DNA of 64,000 nt from Paralvinella palmiformis (lineage: Eukaryota > Annelida > Polychaeta > Terebellida > Alvinellidae): positions 379,501-443,500 of the forward strand of contig JAODUP010000128.1 of the NCBI GenBank assembly GCA_025642065.1, read 5' to 3'. Position numbers and translations under genes: made by a program. The notes beneath the pieces are model-generated. The model searched no databases, was not told where the DNA came from, and was given only the letters and a program-made list of their open reading frames with translations. Below, piece by piece: positions 24,390-34,699 of this stretch. Position 1 is the first letter of the stretch; each line of letters starts with the position of its first letter.

Positions 24390-25450
24390 AGTGATTTTTG
24401 TTAAAATAATTTATTTCAACATTCATAATACATCATTTTAATGAAAGGAAACGCATATAGAATGTTGAAAGGGAGGATGCTTGAAGCATTGCTTATATAA
24501 TGCACCTCCCCTAACATAACATTAAAAACATTCATTACAAATTTTAAAATAAAAAGATGTGGAATAGTCAATAGACATAATTATATCTTTATGAAACAAC
24601 AATAAATCCGTAAAAAATTTATTTTGAAATGATTAATTATTGTAGCTATAACGCATCGTGGTGCATATTATATATGTAGTATTTGAACAGTAAATACAAT
24701 TACGGACATACCGCACCATCGGCTTTAGTCACATACAGAAATGAATATATTCTTAATTAGGTGCTTAAAATATTAATTGTTTTAACATTGCGAACCTTTG
24801 CATATAATTGATTCCATAATTTAACACCCATAATAGTAATTGACATTAATTTTCTTTTCGTCTTACCAAATTTTACATTAAGATTTCCTTTTTACTAGAC
24901 CTCGTACCATATGAATATAATTATTATATTTGTATGAACATTTTGTTTTGATTGATAGGTAACATGTTATTTTTGGCTTAATAGATTATAATCAATGTTT
25001 TTAATTTTACAATATCTAAACATTTCAAACACTTATGTTGAAGAAACAATGGAATATCTTCGATTAATTCCATAAGTGCCGATCGTGTAGCGTGGACTTC
25101 TTTGAAACCATACTGACTGTTGTACATAATATTGTTCTTTTTTGCATATGATACTATTATTTAAAAAAATCAAGAATTGTTTTTAATTGACACAAGTCTA
25201 TAATTGGAAAATTCCTTACGATTACCATTCTTAAATAAAGGTCCAATTTTGACAATCTTTATCTCATCTGGAAAGATACCAGATTCAAATGATTTGTTAC
25301 AGATATAAGTTCAAGGTTGTACAATATTGGTGGAGGATATTAAACACTTAACTAAGGTCAAAATGTTTTGGTCCGATGGAAAGAGTTCACGATCATCGAT
25401 GACTTTAGTAGCACAGCTACTAATACTAGTAGCAGCAGTACTAGTACTAC
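24390..25450 (-). pseudogene. LINE fragment (right arm), 5' RT part joined to 3' end
   Basis: Minus-strand blocks: LISSTNIVQP, ICNKSFESGIFPDE, GPLFKNGNRKEFSNYR (25150-25330), NSQYGFKEVHATRSALMEL (about 25060-25130), then after an internal deletion the ORF2 C-terminal type GVKLWNQLYAKVRNVK (about 24780-24830). The catalytic region present in the left arm is deleted here. Same LINE family as 11290-12155. Confidence 0.82.
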
Positions 25451-25452
25451 TA

Positions 25453-26640
25453 CTAATATAGCGCCGTGACGAATCGACCATCTTCAATGTTGAGCTGTCC
25501 ATCCATGATGACGTACAAATAGTTGTTCAATGCGCCCGGCGGCTCCCCCGTTTTTGTAATCTGGATGGTCACGCCCTCGCTAGCGTTCTCGATGTGCCGG
25601 CCACTGCCGTGAAGCTGATCGTCGTCCGTTGTGCGTAGATCAAGCCACAGAGCGAACCTGGATGCCACGAACGCTCCTAGGTTCGTGTCGACGATAACGA
25701 GGTATTTTGCTGCCTTCCCCACTTGGGGATCACGCTTTCCGCCGGACGGCCCCGCAAAATACTTTCTTGCCTCATCCCACTGCTGATGGGGTCGTAGGCC
25801 CTGAGAGTACAGCTGGTTGGGCACGCCTTCGATAGTGATCTCTACCTTTTGGATCGTTGGGTTGTAGAAGGCCTCCGACTCCCGCTGGAAGGCAGCTGCA
25901 GGGTACTCGAACAACATCAGAATCCCCTTCATCGATAGTGCGGGAACGTTGAGGTTGATGTTCCACAGGGTGTCGCTCTTGTTGGCAGCAATTTTGCGGT
26001 GCCGCAGTATACGGTCGTACAGGATGGCCAGGCGCCCCCGTACTGGTTGCGGATTATCCTTGCCAGTTCAGGGTGCGTGACCATATCATACTCCAGGCTG
26101 ATATTTTCAATGGAGTAGCTAGCATTGGCATCACCGGTTGGCCCGGATCACGCGGGAGTAGTCGTAGAACGGCATGTGGCTCTCTAGCAGCTCAAAGTCG
26201 AGGGGGATGTAGAAGCGGTTGCCGTAGGCCCCTGCGACCGCCGAGTCGACCATACCGGGTTGGCCATTCCCACCACCAACCCGCAGCTGGGTGACGTTGC
26301 GCGCGGCCGAAGTGTCAATGCCCTGGTACTGGGCGTTCTCCCTCTCTTGGGCCGTCTTCCAGATGTCCTGGTAACAGTAGAAGATATCGCTGTCGTCGAT
26401 CGACAAGACCTCGTTGCCCGAAATTTTTATCGTGGTATTCTTTACGACTGCGCTGCCGAGGTTCTGAACCACGGTCCGGTTAGGGTCGTTAGATATTAAA
26501 GATATCGTGAACGCCAGCCGGGTAGTCCCTGGGACTATTACATCATGAGCGCCGAGGTTGGGGAAGCGGACCAGCAGTTGTTGGTTCTGATCGATCGAAG
26601 ATGGATTATTTGTGACGGTTACACTTTGACGGATACACTA
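25453..26640 (-). pseudogene. Viral major capsid protein remnant (Polinton/adintovirus-like)
   Basis: Probable double-jelly-roll major capsid (hexon-type) protein of a Polinton/Maverick or adintovirus-like element. That is a family judgement from remembered patterns, not a search. The coding trace runs leftwards from about 26637 to the stop at 25453, about 395 codons. Segments include VRFPNLGAHDVIVPG, NRFYIPLDFELLESHMPFY and, at the C-terminus, an LWLDLRTTDDDQLHGSGR region and MDGQLNIEDGRF. Two frameshifts break it, near 26131 and near 26040-26060. The N-terminus is lost at a stop near 26638. Codon use and GC are unlike the flanks. A relic, not a working gene. Confidence 0.62.
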
Positions 26641-26762
26641 TACCCCCCAAGGGTCCCGAAGGCGACGGTAAGGATTGGACTTTCGCCCATACGCACTTGA
26701 AGCCATTGCTACGAATGTATGCCGATGTGTGTGATATTGAACCCCAGCAGACAGGCCTTTAA
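26641..26762 (+). pseudogene. C-terminal remnant of an unidentified viral-block gene
   Basis: An open stretch on + ends with a stop at 26760-26762 and encodes a tail with PPKGPEGDGKDWTFAHTHLK and ADVCDIEPQQTGL. It is cut off upstream by a stop near the capsid junction (about 26615). It ends 9 nt before the next start codon. Function not recognised. Confidence 0.4.
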
Positions 26763-26771
26763 TATGAGAAT

Positions 26772-27507
26772 ATGGCAGACCTTGATGCTACCTTTGATAA
26801 GCCGGCGTTCGACCCCAAAGGTGGGGATGTTGATGATGAAACGCCTTTCCTAGACACCGCGTCGGAGACGCATGACATACAGAAAGTGCCGAATGAAACG
26901 CCGCCATGGGCACAGACTACTATTCCAGCCGGCATCTCTAAAGATGCCCTGGCGACTCAACAACAAACCGAAGACCCCAAAGATAGGTGGCAGACAGAGA
27001 GGGAACGTTGGCGGGCCTACAAACACCCTGAACAAGTCGCAAACCGTAATCGAGGAGGCCTGCCTTTCTACCGCAATAGCAGCGAGTGAAGTAAACGGCC
27101 TAATAACCCTAACGGTCGCTAGTGGGTGGGAAGTCCTTCTGACGGACGGGTTGCTTTCTCTTCTCGGATTAGATGAAGGGTTCGGTGGGACGTGGCTAAA
27201 CGCTGGAGTGTACGTCGGGGATCGCGCCGTAAACTTCGTGACTAGGGAAATGCTCAGAGTTTATCTGGAGGAAATTAACACCACTAAGAATATTTCCGAC
27301 GGGTCGCCCTCAACAATTCTTGCCAGCGTAGGAACAGGATGCCACTCCTTTGGGGACATAAAAACAGTCCGATTCGAGCACCCCGAATTTAAACGCCTTC
27401 GGCACGGCACGGTGAGCGAGCTATCTATCGCCCTTAGAGATAGGGATGGAAGAATAATTGATACTCATAATCTCCCCATAAGCTGTACTCTGGAATTTAT
27501 CGAATAA
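26772..27507 (+). pseudogene. Viral structural-type protein of unknown role, frameshifted
   Basis: Starts with ATG at 26772 as an acidic, Pro-rich N-terminal part (MADLDATFDKPAFDPKGG). It continues to about 27040, where the frame shifts by one. The second part reads to 27507 with a globular, beta-rich look (VASGWEVLLTDGLLSLLG, GGTWLNAGVYVGD) and ends SELSIALRDRDG and LPISCTLEFIE. That ending resembles the C-terminal strand pattern of hypothetical proteins found beside Polinton capsid genes. It could be a minor capsid or spike-base protein; I cannot decide. Its stop overlaps the next start (TAATG). Confidence 0.5.
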
Positions 27508-28450
27508 TGAGTATTTACGGCCCTTGTCAAGATAGTGATGTCCCTTCGGGACAAGAACTCTCAGGCTATGCTGAAATAAGCTACGTTGATAAGAGGGATC
27601 ATCTACGTGTCTTCAAGGCAGGAGACACGATGTCCGGAACCCTTATCGTTAATACCTCGTCGGCCACCCGGCCACGAGAGCATCATTGCAATCACCGGAG
27701 GGGTGGACTTCGCTCTGGAAGTTCGTGGGATAAGCGTAATATTGGGAAATTTGGCGGTACAATACCGACACGGAGTTTTATCAGCTTGGATGGAATTCCT
27801 CCGGGCGCCTGGAATTACGGAACACGGATGATACCCCGACAGAAACCACTGTCTGCGAATTCTCATCCGGTCGTATCAAGTCGTTACGCGAACCCGTAGA
27901 CCTGCAAGACGCTGCCACCAAAAACTATGTCGATGCCCGGACTAGCCGTGTGTACATTACCACCCGGGTTGGCATCGGGGCTTCGGACAACGCAGAGCTA
28001 GACGTTGGGACCGCGAATCATACCGCGATCGGAAGCATCTTCCAGCACGCGCACGGTATCAGCGCCTCTTCCTGGAATTTCGCGACCGGACTCTTCACCG
28101 CGCCCGTCGGCGGAGTGTACTCGATCTCGGCTAATCTGAGAATACAAGTCTCGGCCGGTACTGGGTCTCTTGCTGACGTCTACACGAGTAGAAATGGTTC
28201 GGTGATGTGTGCCACAGACACAAACATCGTGTATTGTGTTTATAATCGGACGTCCCGTCTGTCCGACTGGCATTCGTTTCACCTCTCTGGCCTCGTGATC
28301 CTCACCGCGGGGGACACCCTTGGCATTAACTGCTCCTACGGATCCGGAGTCTGGACCTTCCATACCAACTGCGTCGATGCACATCGGACGAATCAGCGTT
28401 TAGATGTGGCTATCCCGAGCGTCTCCCTCACAATTGAACTCAATTTGTAA
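27507..28450 (+). pseudogene. Spike/fibre protein with a C1q/TNF-like head, frameshifted
   Basis: Start codon overlaps the upstream stop (TAATG). The N-terminal part carries the tail-fibre-type motif FKAGDTMSGTLIV. After a frameshift near 27665 come GGVDFALEVRG and VLSAWMEFL, and after another near 27830 the fibre motif DLQDAATKNYVDAR leads into a C-terminal domain (27950-28450). That domain fits the C1q/TNF jelly roll: GLFTAPVGGVYSISANL, then HSFHLSGLVILTAGDTLGIN, ending SVSLTIELNL. This looks like a trimeric attachment fibre with a receptor-binding-type head. It is broken in at least two places and is described only as a relic. Confidence 0.6.
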
Positions 28451-28479
28451 CTTTTGTATCATATATACCTTCGGTATAC

Positions 28480-28932
28480 CATGAAGCAAGCAACTGCTCC
28501 GCCAGCAAGCGACTGTACTCCGTAACAGAAGCTGTTGACGTACCTTCGTCAAAGACAACAACCCTTTATCCAGATGTGGCTTCATTACATCGATCCGCTG
28601 GGTCTGCGACCCTTCTCATTCTTACCGGCTTCAGGAGATTTCCCAGCTGAAAAAAACGCCTTGAAGAGGATCGGGATAAAAGGGATCAGCTGTACAAAAA
28701 ATACTGCCGTGGGGTCAATGCTATCGACGGCCTCGACACAGCATTGCTAGCAGCTAGCATGGGGATTGGACTCAACGGAGTGGGACTCCTCTCTACCATT
28801 ATCGGGCCTCCAGTTGTCCTGGGCCTCGAAACTGGCTTGAGGTCAGCTGGGAGCTATGTGGAACATAGGCTGGGGGCCCGCCAGGGTGGTAGGAAGTGCC
28901 GGAACGGGGGCGGAGCGTCGCCGCGTGTGTAG
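28480..28932 (+). pseudogene. Viral-block protein with coiled coil and hydrophobic tail, frameshifted
   Basis: Traces of one protein in changing frames: KTTTLYPDVASLHRSAG (about 28550-28600), a break with a stop near 28645, a charged segment (EEDRDKRDQLYKKYCRGVN), and a Gly/Leu/Ile-rich tail (AASMGIGLNGVGLLSTIIG, PPVVLGLETG). Charged helix followed by a membrane-active-looking tail is a layout I associate with proteins neighbouring Polinton structural genes. Function unknown. Confidence 0.5.
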
Positions 28933-28948
28933 GTGCCTAAATATTTTT

Positions 28949-29016
28949 TACCTCGTATTTTTAAAGGGCCCCTCGGAATGGGAGCTGGGTGCCTTGGCGG
29001 ACAAAAATACGAGGTA
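28949..29016. repeat. Perfect 14-bp inverted repeat at the viral block end
   Basis: TACCTCGTATTTTT (28949-28962) and its exact reverse complement (29003-29016) enclose 40 nt of GC-rich sequence. It lies just after the last viral-block frame. Possible terminator-like stem-loop or terminal-repeat remnant. Confidence 0.75.
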
Positions 29017-29080
29017 TGATCACCTCCCCCCCCTGCTGCTGTATCCATTGACGTGATTTAGGTCAATGACAGTAAAAATG

Positions 29081-29431
29081 GTGGCCTAGCGGTTAAGCAC
29101 CGAGCACTTGGTGCCAACGGTGGCAGGTTCGAACGCCGTAAGAGGTCAAAACTTTTCCAGGGATTAATTTCTCGGATCACAACATCGTGGGTGGCTGACC
29201 ACGTTAAATGGCGCTGCCGTCTCCACTGAATTATTTAAAATAAAGGGGGACGTTAAAAACCCCCTGAGGACGTCAAACACTCTGGCAGTGACCACCCTCA
29301 GGGTATTTCGGCTCCATCTTTCCGTACTGCTCCCCTGTGAGTGGTGGGGGAGGAGTGTTCTCAACCACTCCAACATAGAGGCTGTGCTGATTAAGCGACA
29401 GCCTGGGAATTCTCCCCGAATAACAAAACCA
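29081..29431 (+). repeat. tRNA-derived SINE, family B, full-length
   Basis: tRNA-like head with A box (GTGGCCTAGCGGTTAAGCAC) and B box (GGCAGGTTCGAACGCC). A core follows with GTGGCTGACCACGTTAAATG and GGCGCTGCCGTCTCCACTGA, then a 3' part ending in CCCCGAATAACAAAACC. About 350 bp, with a conserved central domain. Other copies are at 31886, 50797, 60222 and 63420. Confidence 0.85.
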
Positions 29432-29454
29432 AACTAATGAATAGATCTAAACAA

Positions 29455-29550
29455 TTGAAGACAGGCGATTATTGTGCGGCTCATCATTCCCACAACAGTC
29501 GCGTAAAATGTCGAGGACTATCATTTTTCAAATTTACAACGGGAGAAAAG
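29455..29550 (+). pseudogene. THAP zinc-finger fragment of a P-element-type gene
   Basis: Reads GDYCAAHHSHNSRVKCRGL then SFFKFTTG, matching the start of a THAP DNA-binding domain (C2CH type) with one cysteine apparently changed. A near-identical but more damaged copy lies at 30215-30310 inside the transposase remnant. Confidence 0.6.
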
Positions 29551-29870
29551 AGGTAGATCTAGATATCATGCCAAATATGATAGAGAAAGAGTATACCCGA
29601 GCGAAATAATCGAAATACCTATATTATCGCCTGCTTAGCTTTAGGGCAGTCCGGCCGCTGGCTGCCATTCAATAATGATTGAAGTTCTATGTAAATTTGT
29701 GAGATATCTTACATATTTATATTGCAAGTCCTTTGAAGTTGAAGAAATGGCTATCATTGTCATTATCACGAGTTTGGTTAACTGAATAAATAATCCATGT
29801 TATTTGACTTAGTCTTAGAGGTTAGTCATAATTAAATCACGTGAATTTTACTTACAGTTGATCCAATATG
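29551..29870. other. Gene-free stretch between THAP fragment and transposase
   Basis: AT-rich. No coding recognised. Confidence 0.4.
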
Positions 29871-29874
29871 GTCA

Positions 29875-31573
29875 TGGTCACCATCTACTGATCTAACCCA
29901 CAGGAAAAAGAAACTCAAAGCATGTACATCTGGACTACGTGTACAACTTACCAGGCTGAAATGGAATGTGCTCAGAGCCACTCAACTCAATGTAACAGCT
30001 ACGGATGACGCGTCTGTAGCTCAATTGGTGAAGGAACTTGTTAAACACATCTCAGGTCCAACTCTTGATTTCGTGTCATCTCAACTTCAACATTGCAGAT
30101 TTATCCAGATTTTAATAAAGGTTTGTTGGACACTTTCAAAATTAAAGTTACTGTTATGGCAGACCAGTCGAAATTATGCTGTATTGTTTTTGATGAACCG
30201 GCAATAAGAGAAAATGTTTTGAAGACAGGCAATTATTGTGCGGCCCATCATTCCCACAACAGTCGCATAAAATCTCCAGGACTGTCATCTTTTCAAATTT
30301 ACAATAACTATTTTGCCAGTGTTTGTGTTTATGTTGAACGGTTTAGCATGTAAATGGAAGCAACCAGTTGGCTATTATGTAACCGGCAGTACTCCAAGTG
30401 CTGATTTGCTGAAAAGTCTTCTTTTGAAGCGTACTAAAATTGCAAGTCAACATGTCGCTTTATTGTCAAAGCTATAATATGTGATCAAGGGTCGAATAAT
30501 CAATCAATGGTCATAAAGTTAGCAAGCCATATTTTATGCACAACAAAATTCAGTGCATTGTCTTCTATGGTCCACTACATTTATTGAAGAATATACACAA
30601 CAATCTTAAAAAGTTAGGTTTCATTTTACTGTAGCAATTCAGTGCTACCTATCCGAATGGCTCCCAAATTAACACAAAAACACGTGGAGTTGCCAGTATT
30701 TTCAGGGAGGGTGAAAGTGTGGACACAGGGACAACCCTGGTGCCACACAATTTCATATTGCCTTCTGACAGATCATGATCGTATTTTTTCACAAGTGATT
30801 TGTCTAACTGTCAGCAGGATGTCGATACATTTCTATTTAATTCGAAATGTATTGCTCCAGTCAAACCCAATAAGCCCCTACACCCACCAGTTCCTTCGTG
30901 GTTATTTTTAGTCCTCAAACTCAGCTTACAGTAGACGAAGACATTATCATCATTTATATAGAGGGATAAATTGTTCACAAAATTACAAAAATGGTGTGTA
31001 GTAAATGTGCTGCAGGTTTAGTTAGTATTTTAAATAAATCAAACTCTTCCCATGTGTTTATTGCTGCTAAGTAGTATCAAGATATTCCCACTGGGTGGTC
31101 TTGTTGTGCCCAGTTCAGATTTAATGGAATTGTGTACATTGATAGAAGCAGAATTCCTTAATAATATTGAGGGCGCCTCCTTGGTCTAGCGGTAGTGTGT
31201 TGGACCACAGATCACTACCCCCCGTGTTCGAATCTCGGCGTTGGCATATCTGAACGTTGTCTCCTCTTTAACTTCGCCTCATTACCTTTGGAGGTCACTC
31301 GGCCATTTAGCCTATCATGTCAACAAAGGTGGTCGTCGTAAAACATCAATTATCACCTTACTAATATTGAAAAGATCCCCCATATGAGTAAAGTTAGATC
31401 TAGACTAGTAAGACTTATGCTGTCAAGGATACAAGGAAAGTTAGAATGTGATTCTTGTAATACATTACAGTTTGTTGTACACTTGTATATTAATATCCGC
31501 CTACACCATGTTTTACATGTGAATAGTAAAGAATTCAATAGTTGCAAAGGTAAAAAGAACTGTAAACGTTTGA
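29875..31573 (+). pseudogene. P-element/THAP9-like DNA transposase remnant
   Basis: Collinear blocks of the P-element transposase family appear across frames: SGPTLDFVSSQLQ (30044), FKIKVTVMADQSKLCCIVFDE (30140-30195), VFMLNGLACKWKQPVGYYVTG (30330-30390), LHLLKNIHNNLKK (about 30580), RMAPKLTQKHVELPVF (30657), an IIYIEGYI/CSKCAAGL region (30940-31020), PLGGLVVPSSDLMELC (31090-31130) and, after an inserted SINE, a basic C-terminus (KGKKNCKRLK, stop about 31575). Many stops and frameshifts; a THAP-like fragment interrupts the catalytic region at 30215-30310. Inactive. Confidence 0.85.
31171..31357 (+). repeat. SINE, family A, inside the transposase remnant
   Basis: Complete head (GGGCGCCTCC, TTCGAATCTCGG) and body. 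It is flanked by near-identical TTAATAATATTGA (31158-31170) and TTACTAATATTGA (about 31359-31371), a target-site duplication with one change. It splits the C-terminal coding of the P-element-like gene. Confidence 0.85.
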
Positions 31574-31575
31574 AA

Positions 31576-31869
31576 TAAAGGCATTGTTGATTGATCAGTG
31601 TCATCACTTATTGCTTCTTCTGTCTTTATGTAAACAAATTCAAAATACATATTCTGGACAATATCAGTAAATAATACAAAGCAGAACATATCATTTATTG
31701 AATATTTGAGGATTACATTCAAAACTTTCTAGTTGTGGATCTTGTATATATGATGTGTGTTATTTTCATTTCATATTACCTTCATGTCACGTGATAACAT
31801 TTACATATAATGAAGTGCCCTAATTTAACTCACTGCCTTGTTTTATTTCCAGAATATATTTGCTCATTG
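31576..31869. other. Gene-free stretch
   Basis: AT-rich, nothing recognised. Confidence 0.4.
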
Positions 31870-32898
31870 TGAAAAGTACCGAGATGGGTGGCTGACCACG
31901 TTAAATGGCGCTGCCGTCTCCACTGAATTATTTAAAATAAAGGGGGACGTTAAAAACACCCTGATGACGTAAAACACTCTGGCAGTGACCACCCTCAGGG
32001 TATTTCGGCTCCATCTTTCCGTACTGCTCCCCTGTGAGTGGTGGGGGGGGGGAGATTTCTCAGCCACTCCAACATAGAGGCTGTGCTGATTGAGCGACAG
32101 CCTGGGGATTCTCCCCGAACAACAAAACAAACAAACAGTGCCGAGATCTGGGACGCGGTCGGCTTGGCCGTCCGTCCGTCCCGGATCCCAACCTTAGCTA
32201 AGTTCTCTCTTAAAACTCAGAACTCATGTGGTCTCGAATCTACTTTATTCCTCTACTCAAAACTTTACAAAAACTATTCACTCCTCGAAACTATACACTC
32301 CAGAACCACCCCCTCTACTACTACTATTCTCTAAAAAATCTCCAGAAATCCAGATGTATATAGGACATTGTCCTCAGCACCGTCAACGTTGTTGTCCGGT
32401 AGACCCCACATGATCACCCGGGCCAATCACCGTCTGACTTGGCTGAGTCGGGAACAATCCCCCACTAAAACTCCTCCCACACATCCAAACAGGTATATAA
32501 AGGGGAATTCTCCCCCCCGAGCACAATCAGCGTGTTGTCCAGTGGAGACTCGCATGTCCCTTGATCCAATCTCCGCTGACTTGGCTGTACCATTATAAAC
32601 ATTCATTAACGAAGCTTTCACACATTCAACGCACACCACGAACACATGATTACAGTACAAACCCCGCGGCTGCGACATCTACACCCGTGCGATCCCAACA
32701 ACCGGCCGGCCACAAATCGCCAAGCGGCACGGAACGGGTAACCACCGACTTCTTTCGCACGTCAACCAATCGAAGCACTATGATTTCACACCCATTTGAT
32801 CCCACAATTGGTCGGCCACAAGCCGTTAAGCGGCACGTACGGGCGATCACTAATTCTTCATAACATAGATTAATTCGACAACCGGCCATGACTTTACA
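31870..32898 (-). mobile_element. Solo LTR with a nested SINE
   Basis: Matches the LTR at 54292-55043 over its whole length apart from the nested SINE and small indels. Ends are TGAAAAGTACC and TTTACA on +, flanked by ATTG on both sides (31866-31869 and 32899-32902), a target-site duplication. On the minus strand it carries a TATA-like CTATATAC (about 32350) and AATAAA (about 32245) in promoter-then-polyA order, which supports minus orientation. No internal region remains, so it arose by LTR-LTR recombination. Confidence 0.75.
31886..32138 (+). repeat. SINE, family B, 5'-truncated, nested in the solo LTR
   Basis: Lacks the tRNA head and starts at GGGTGGCTGACCACG. Flanked by TACCGAGAT (31877-31885) and TGCCGAGAT (32139-32147), a 9-bp target-site duplication. 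The paired LTR at 54 kb has uninterrupted sequence here. Confidence 0.88.
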
Positions 32899-32902
32899 AT
32901 TG

Positions 32903-33923
32903 GCCAATATAGTTTTAGCATGGTGATTATGTAAAAGAAACATAACGTGGTGTCTGAAATACATGATCATTAATAATACTGGTCATATAGACACGCATCG
33001 ATCACAACACATCATAACGTACCTTGTATCGTAAACTAAATCATGCAAAAACTAATTCTACACTAGTGACTAGGCCTACTTTTTACACTTTTCAACTGGA
33101 CCAAATGAGTGACAAATCCAACTTTCTAATTAATTTCATAGTCCCAGCCCACTCCTTCTCTATACCATAAATGCCAATATTACTCCTTTCCCCATTTATT
33201 TAACTTTTATCCTTTAATATATCCAGTTAGATTGTCTAATGCTTGTTTAAAGCCGACTTCTCGGGTGAAATTCCATTCGAAAATAAGAAATAGTCTACCA
33301 TATTTTCCACAAGACGGCACTGCTAACAGTTTATTTTACACAATGCCATAAGCTGTCGCTCGCTGTTCGGTTTTATTCTATATGGTCTTTGGTCAGAGAG
33401 CTTAAATATAAACAGCTTAAATATAAACAGTCTGCTTTGGCGTCACTTCCTCATTCACGAGAGGGCGCCACTGTGTAATTCAGTCAAAACGGCCTCAGTC
33501 GAAACCGACACCTGCCAAAAAGCCCATGTCAAATTCGAAGTAAAATTCTGCCCCACAAAAGGAGAATTGTGTTTCTATAAGGGAAAAATTAACTTATTTA
33601 GTCGATTGGCTATGTTTGTTTTGTGAAATCGCACGTGATGGATGTCTTATTCTTGTGTATGCAACAATACCGTCCTGCAGCATTTACGACACACACAAAC
33701 ACATACACACACACACACACACACAATGTATAAAATGATATATATTAAGATCCCAATTTTCTTGATTTTATAAATGAAAGCGAAGTACTTTTTGTAGAAT
33801 TTGTCTAATAGTCAGACTGATTGTATATTTTAAAATAACTATGTAGGTGAGAGTTTATTATGGTGATAGGGTGAGAGATAAAGGAGCCACGTATCTACCC
33901 ACTGTCTCCAATACAATATTATA

Positions 33924-33989
<66 letters not shown>

Positions 33990-34495
33990 GGTACCCCGTG
34001 TAATCTTATATTTATCATGATTTTCCTGAGTTTCAATGATGGCAGACAGAAACAACAAACGCGATGATTCTCCAGAAGTTCAAACCAACAAGAAACGGAA
34101 ATTACACAGTTATTTTAGTTTTTCATCCGTAAATACTCATAAAAAAGAATAACGGCCTCTGCTTGAATAGGCGCCGATGGAAAACCGTGCTTGAATTAAA
34201 TAGCCGCCGGGGCTCTTATTCGCACGAGTACGCGGCATAAGTATATGGATAGCCGTTTCCAATGATATGCTAATGTAGTCATCCTGTTTATCAAGTTAAA
34301 AATAGAAAGGAGGAGTATCCATGACATGGAGCCGATTATGTTACATGAGGACTCTTTCTCTTGATCGATTCGAGTAAGGGTTCACCTTAGAGTGTCTGGC
34401 ATTTGTACATCGTAACTGTTATACATATAATTCCAATGATTTTCTAAGGAATACACAGACTCAACTAGCTGATATTTTCTTTTAATAAATGGATA

Positions 34496-34553
<58 letters not shown>

Positions 34554-34690
34554 TAGTAATTGTTGTTGTCGGCACCGGTCAATATAAGTGGACGCGCGCA
34601 CGTGTAGGTGTTCTATTTCACCTTTCTATTCCGATATATATCGTTGTATATATGTGTATTTTGTAGAGGAACAAATATTTGGATGGCAGT
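32903..34690. other. Gene-free stretch with promoter-like patch and (TA)n runs
   Basis: At 33395-33430 the AGAGAGCTTAAATATAAA core found in the Gypsy 3' LTR occurs, followed by a second CTTAAATATAAACAG. (TA)n tracts lie at 33929-33987 and 34499-34549, and (CA)n at about 33690-33724. 33765-33860 resembles 56578-56670 (GCGAAGTACT..GTAGAATTTGTCTAA, then ACTGATTGTATATTTTA), a dispersed repeat. No gene seen. Confidence 0.45.
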
Positions 34691-34699
34691 TAATTTGTC

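Larger units (their letters stand above)
23312..25450 (-). repeat. Right arm of the large inverted repeat
   Basis: Reverse complement of the left arm, with the same segments in mirrored order. The inner end (CATTGACAGCGTAAGGACAA at 23319-23338) matches the left inner end at 13830-13850. The outer end stops where the viral capsid remnant begins. Missing relative to the left arm are most of the LINE catalytic region and LRR exon 1. It has in addition a LINE 3' part and two 31-bp minisatellite units. Confidence 0.85.
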
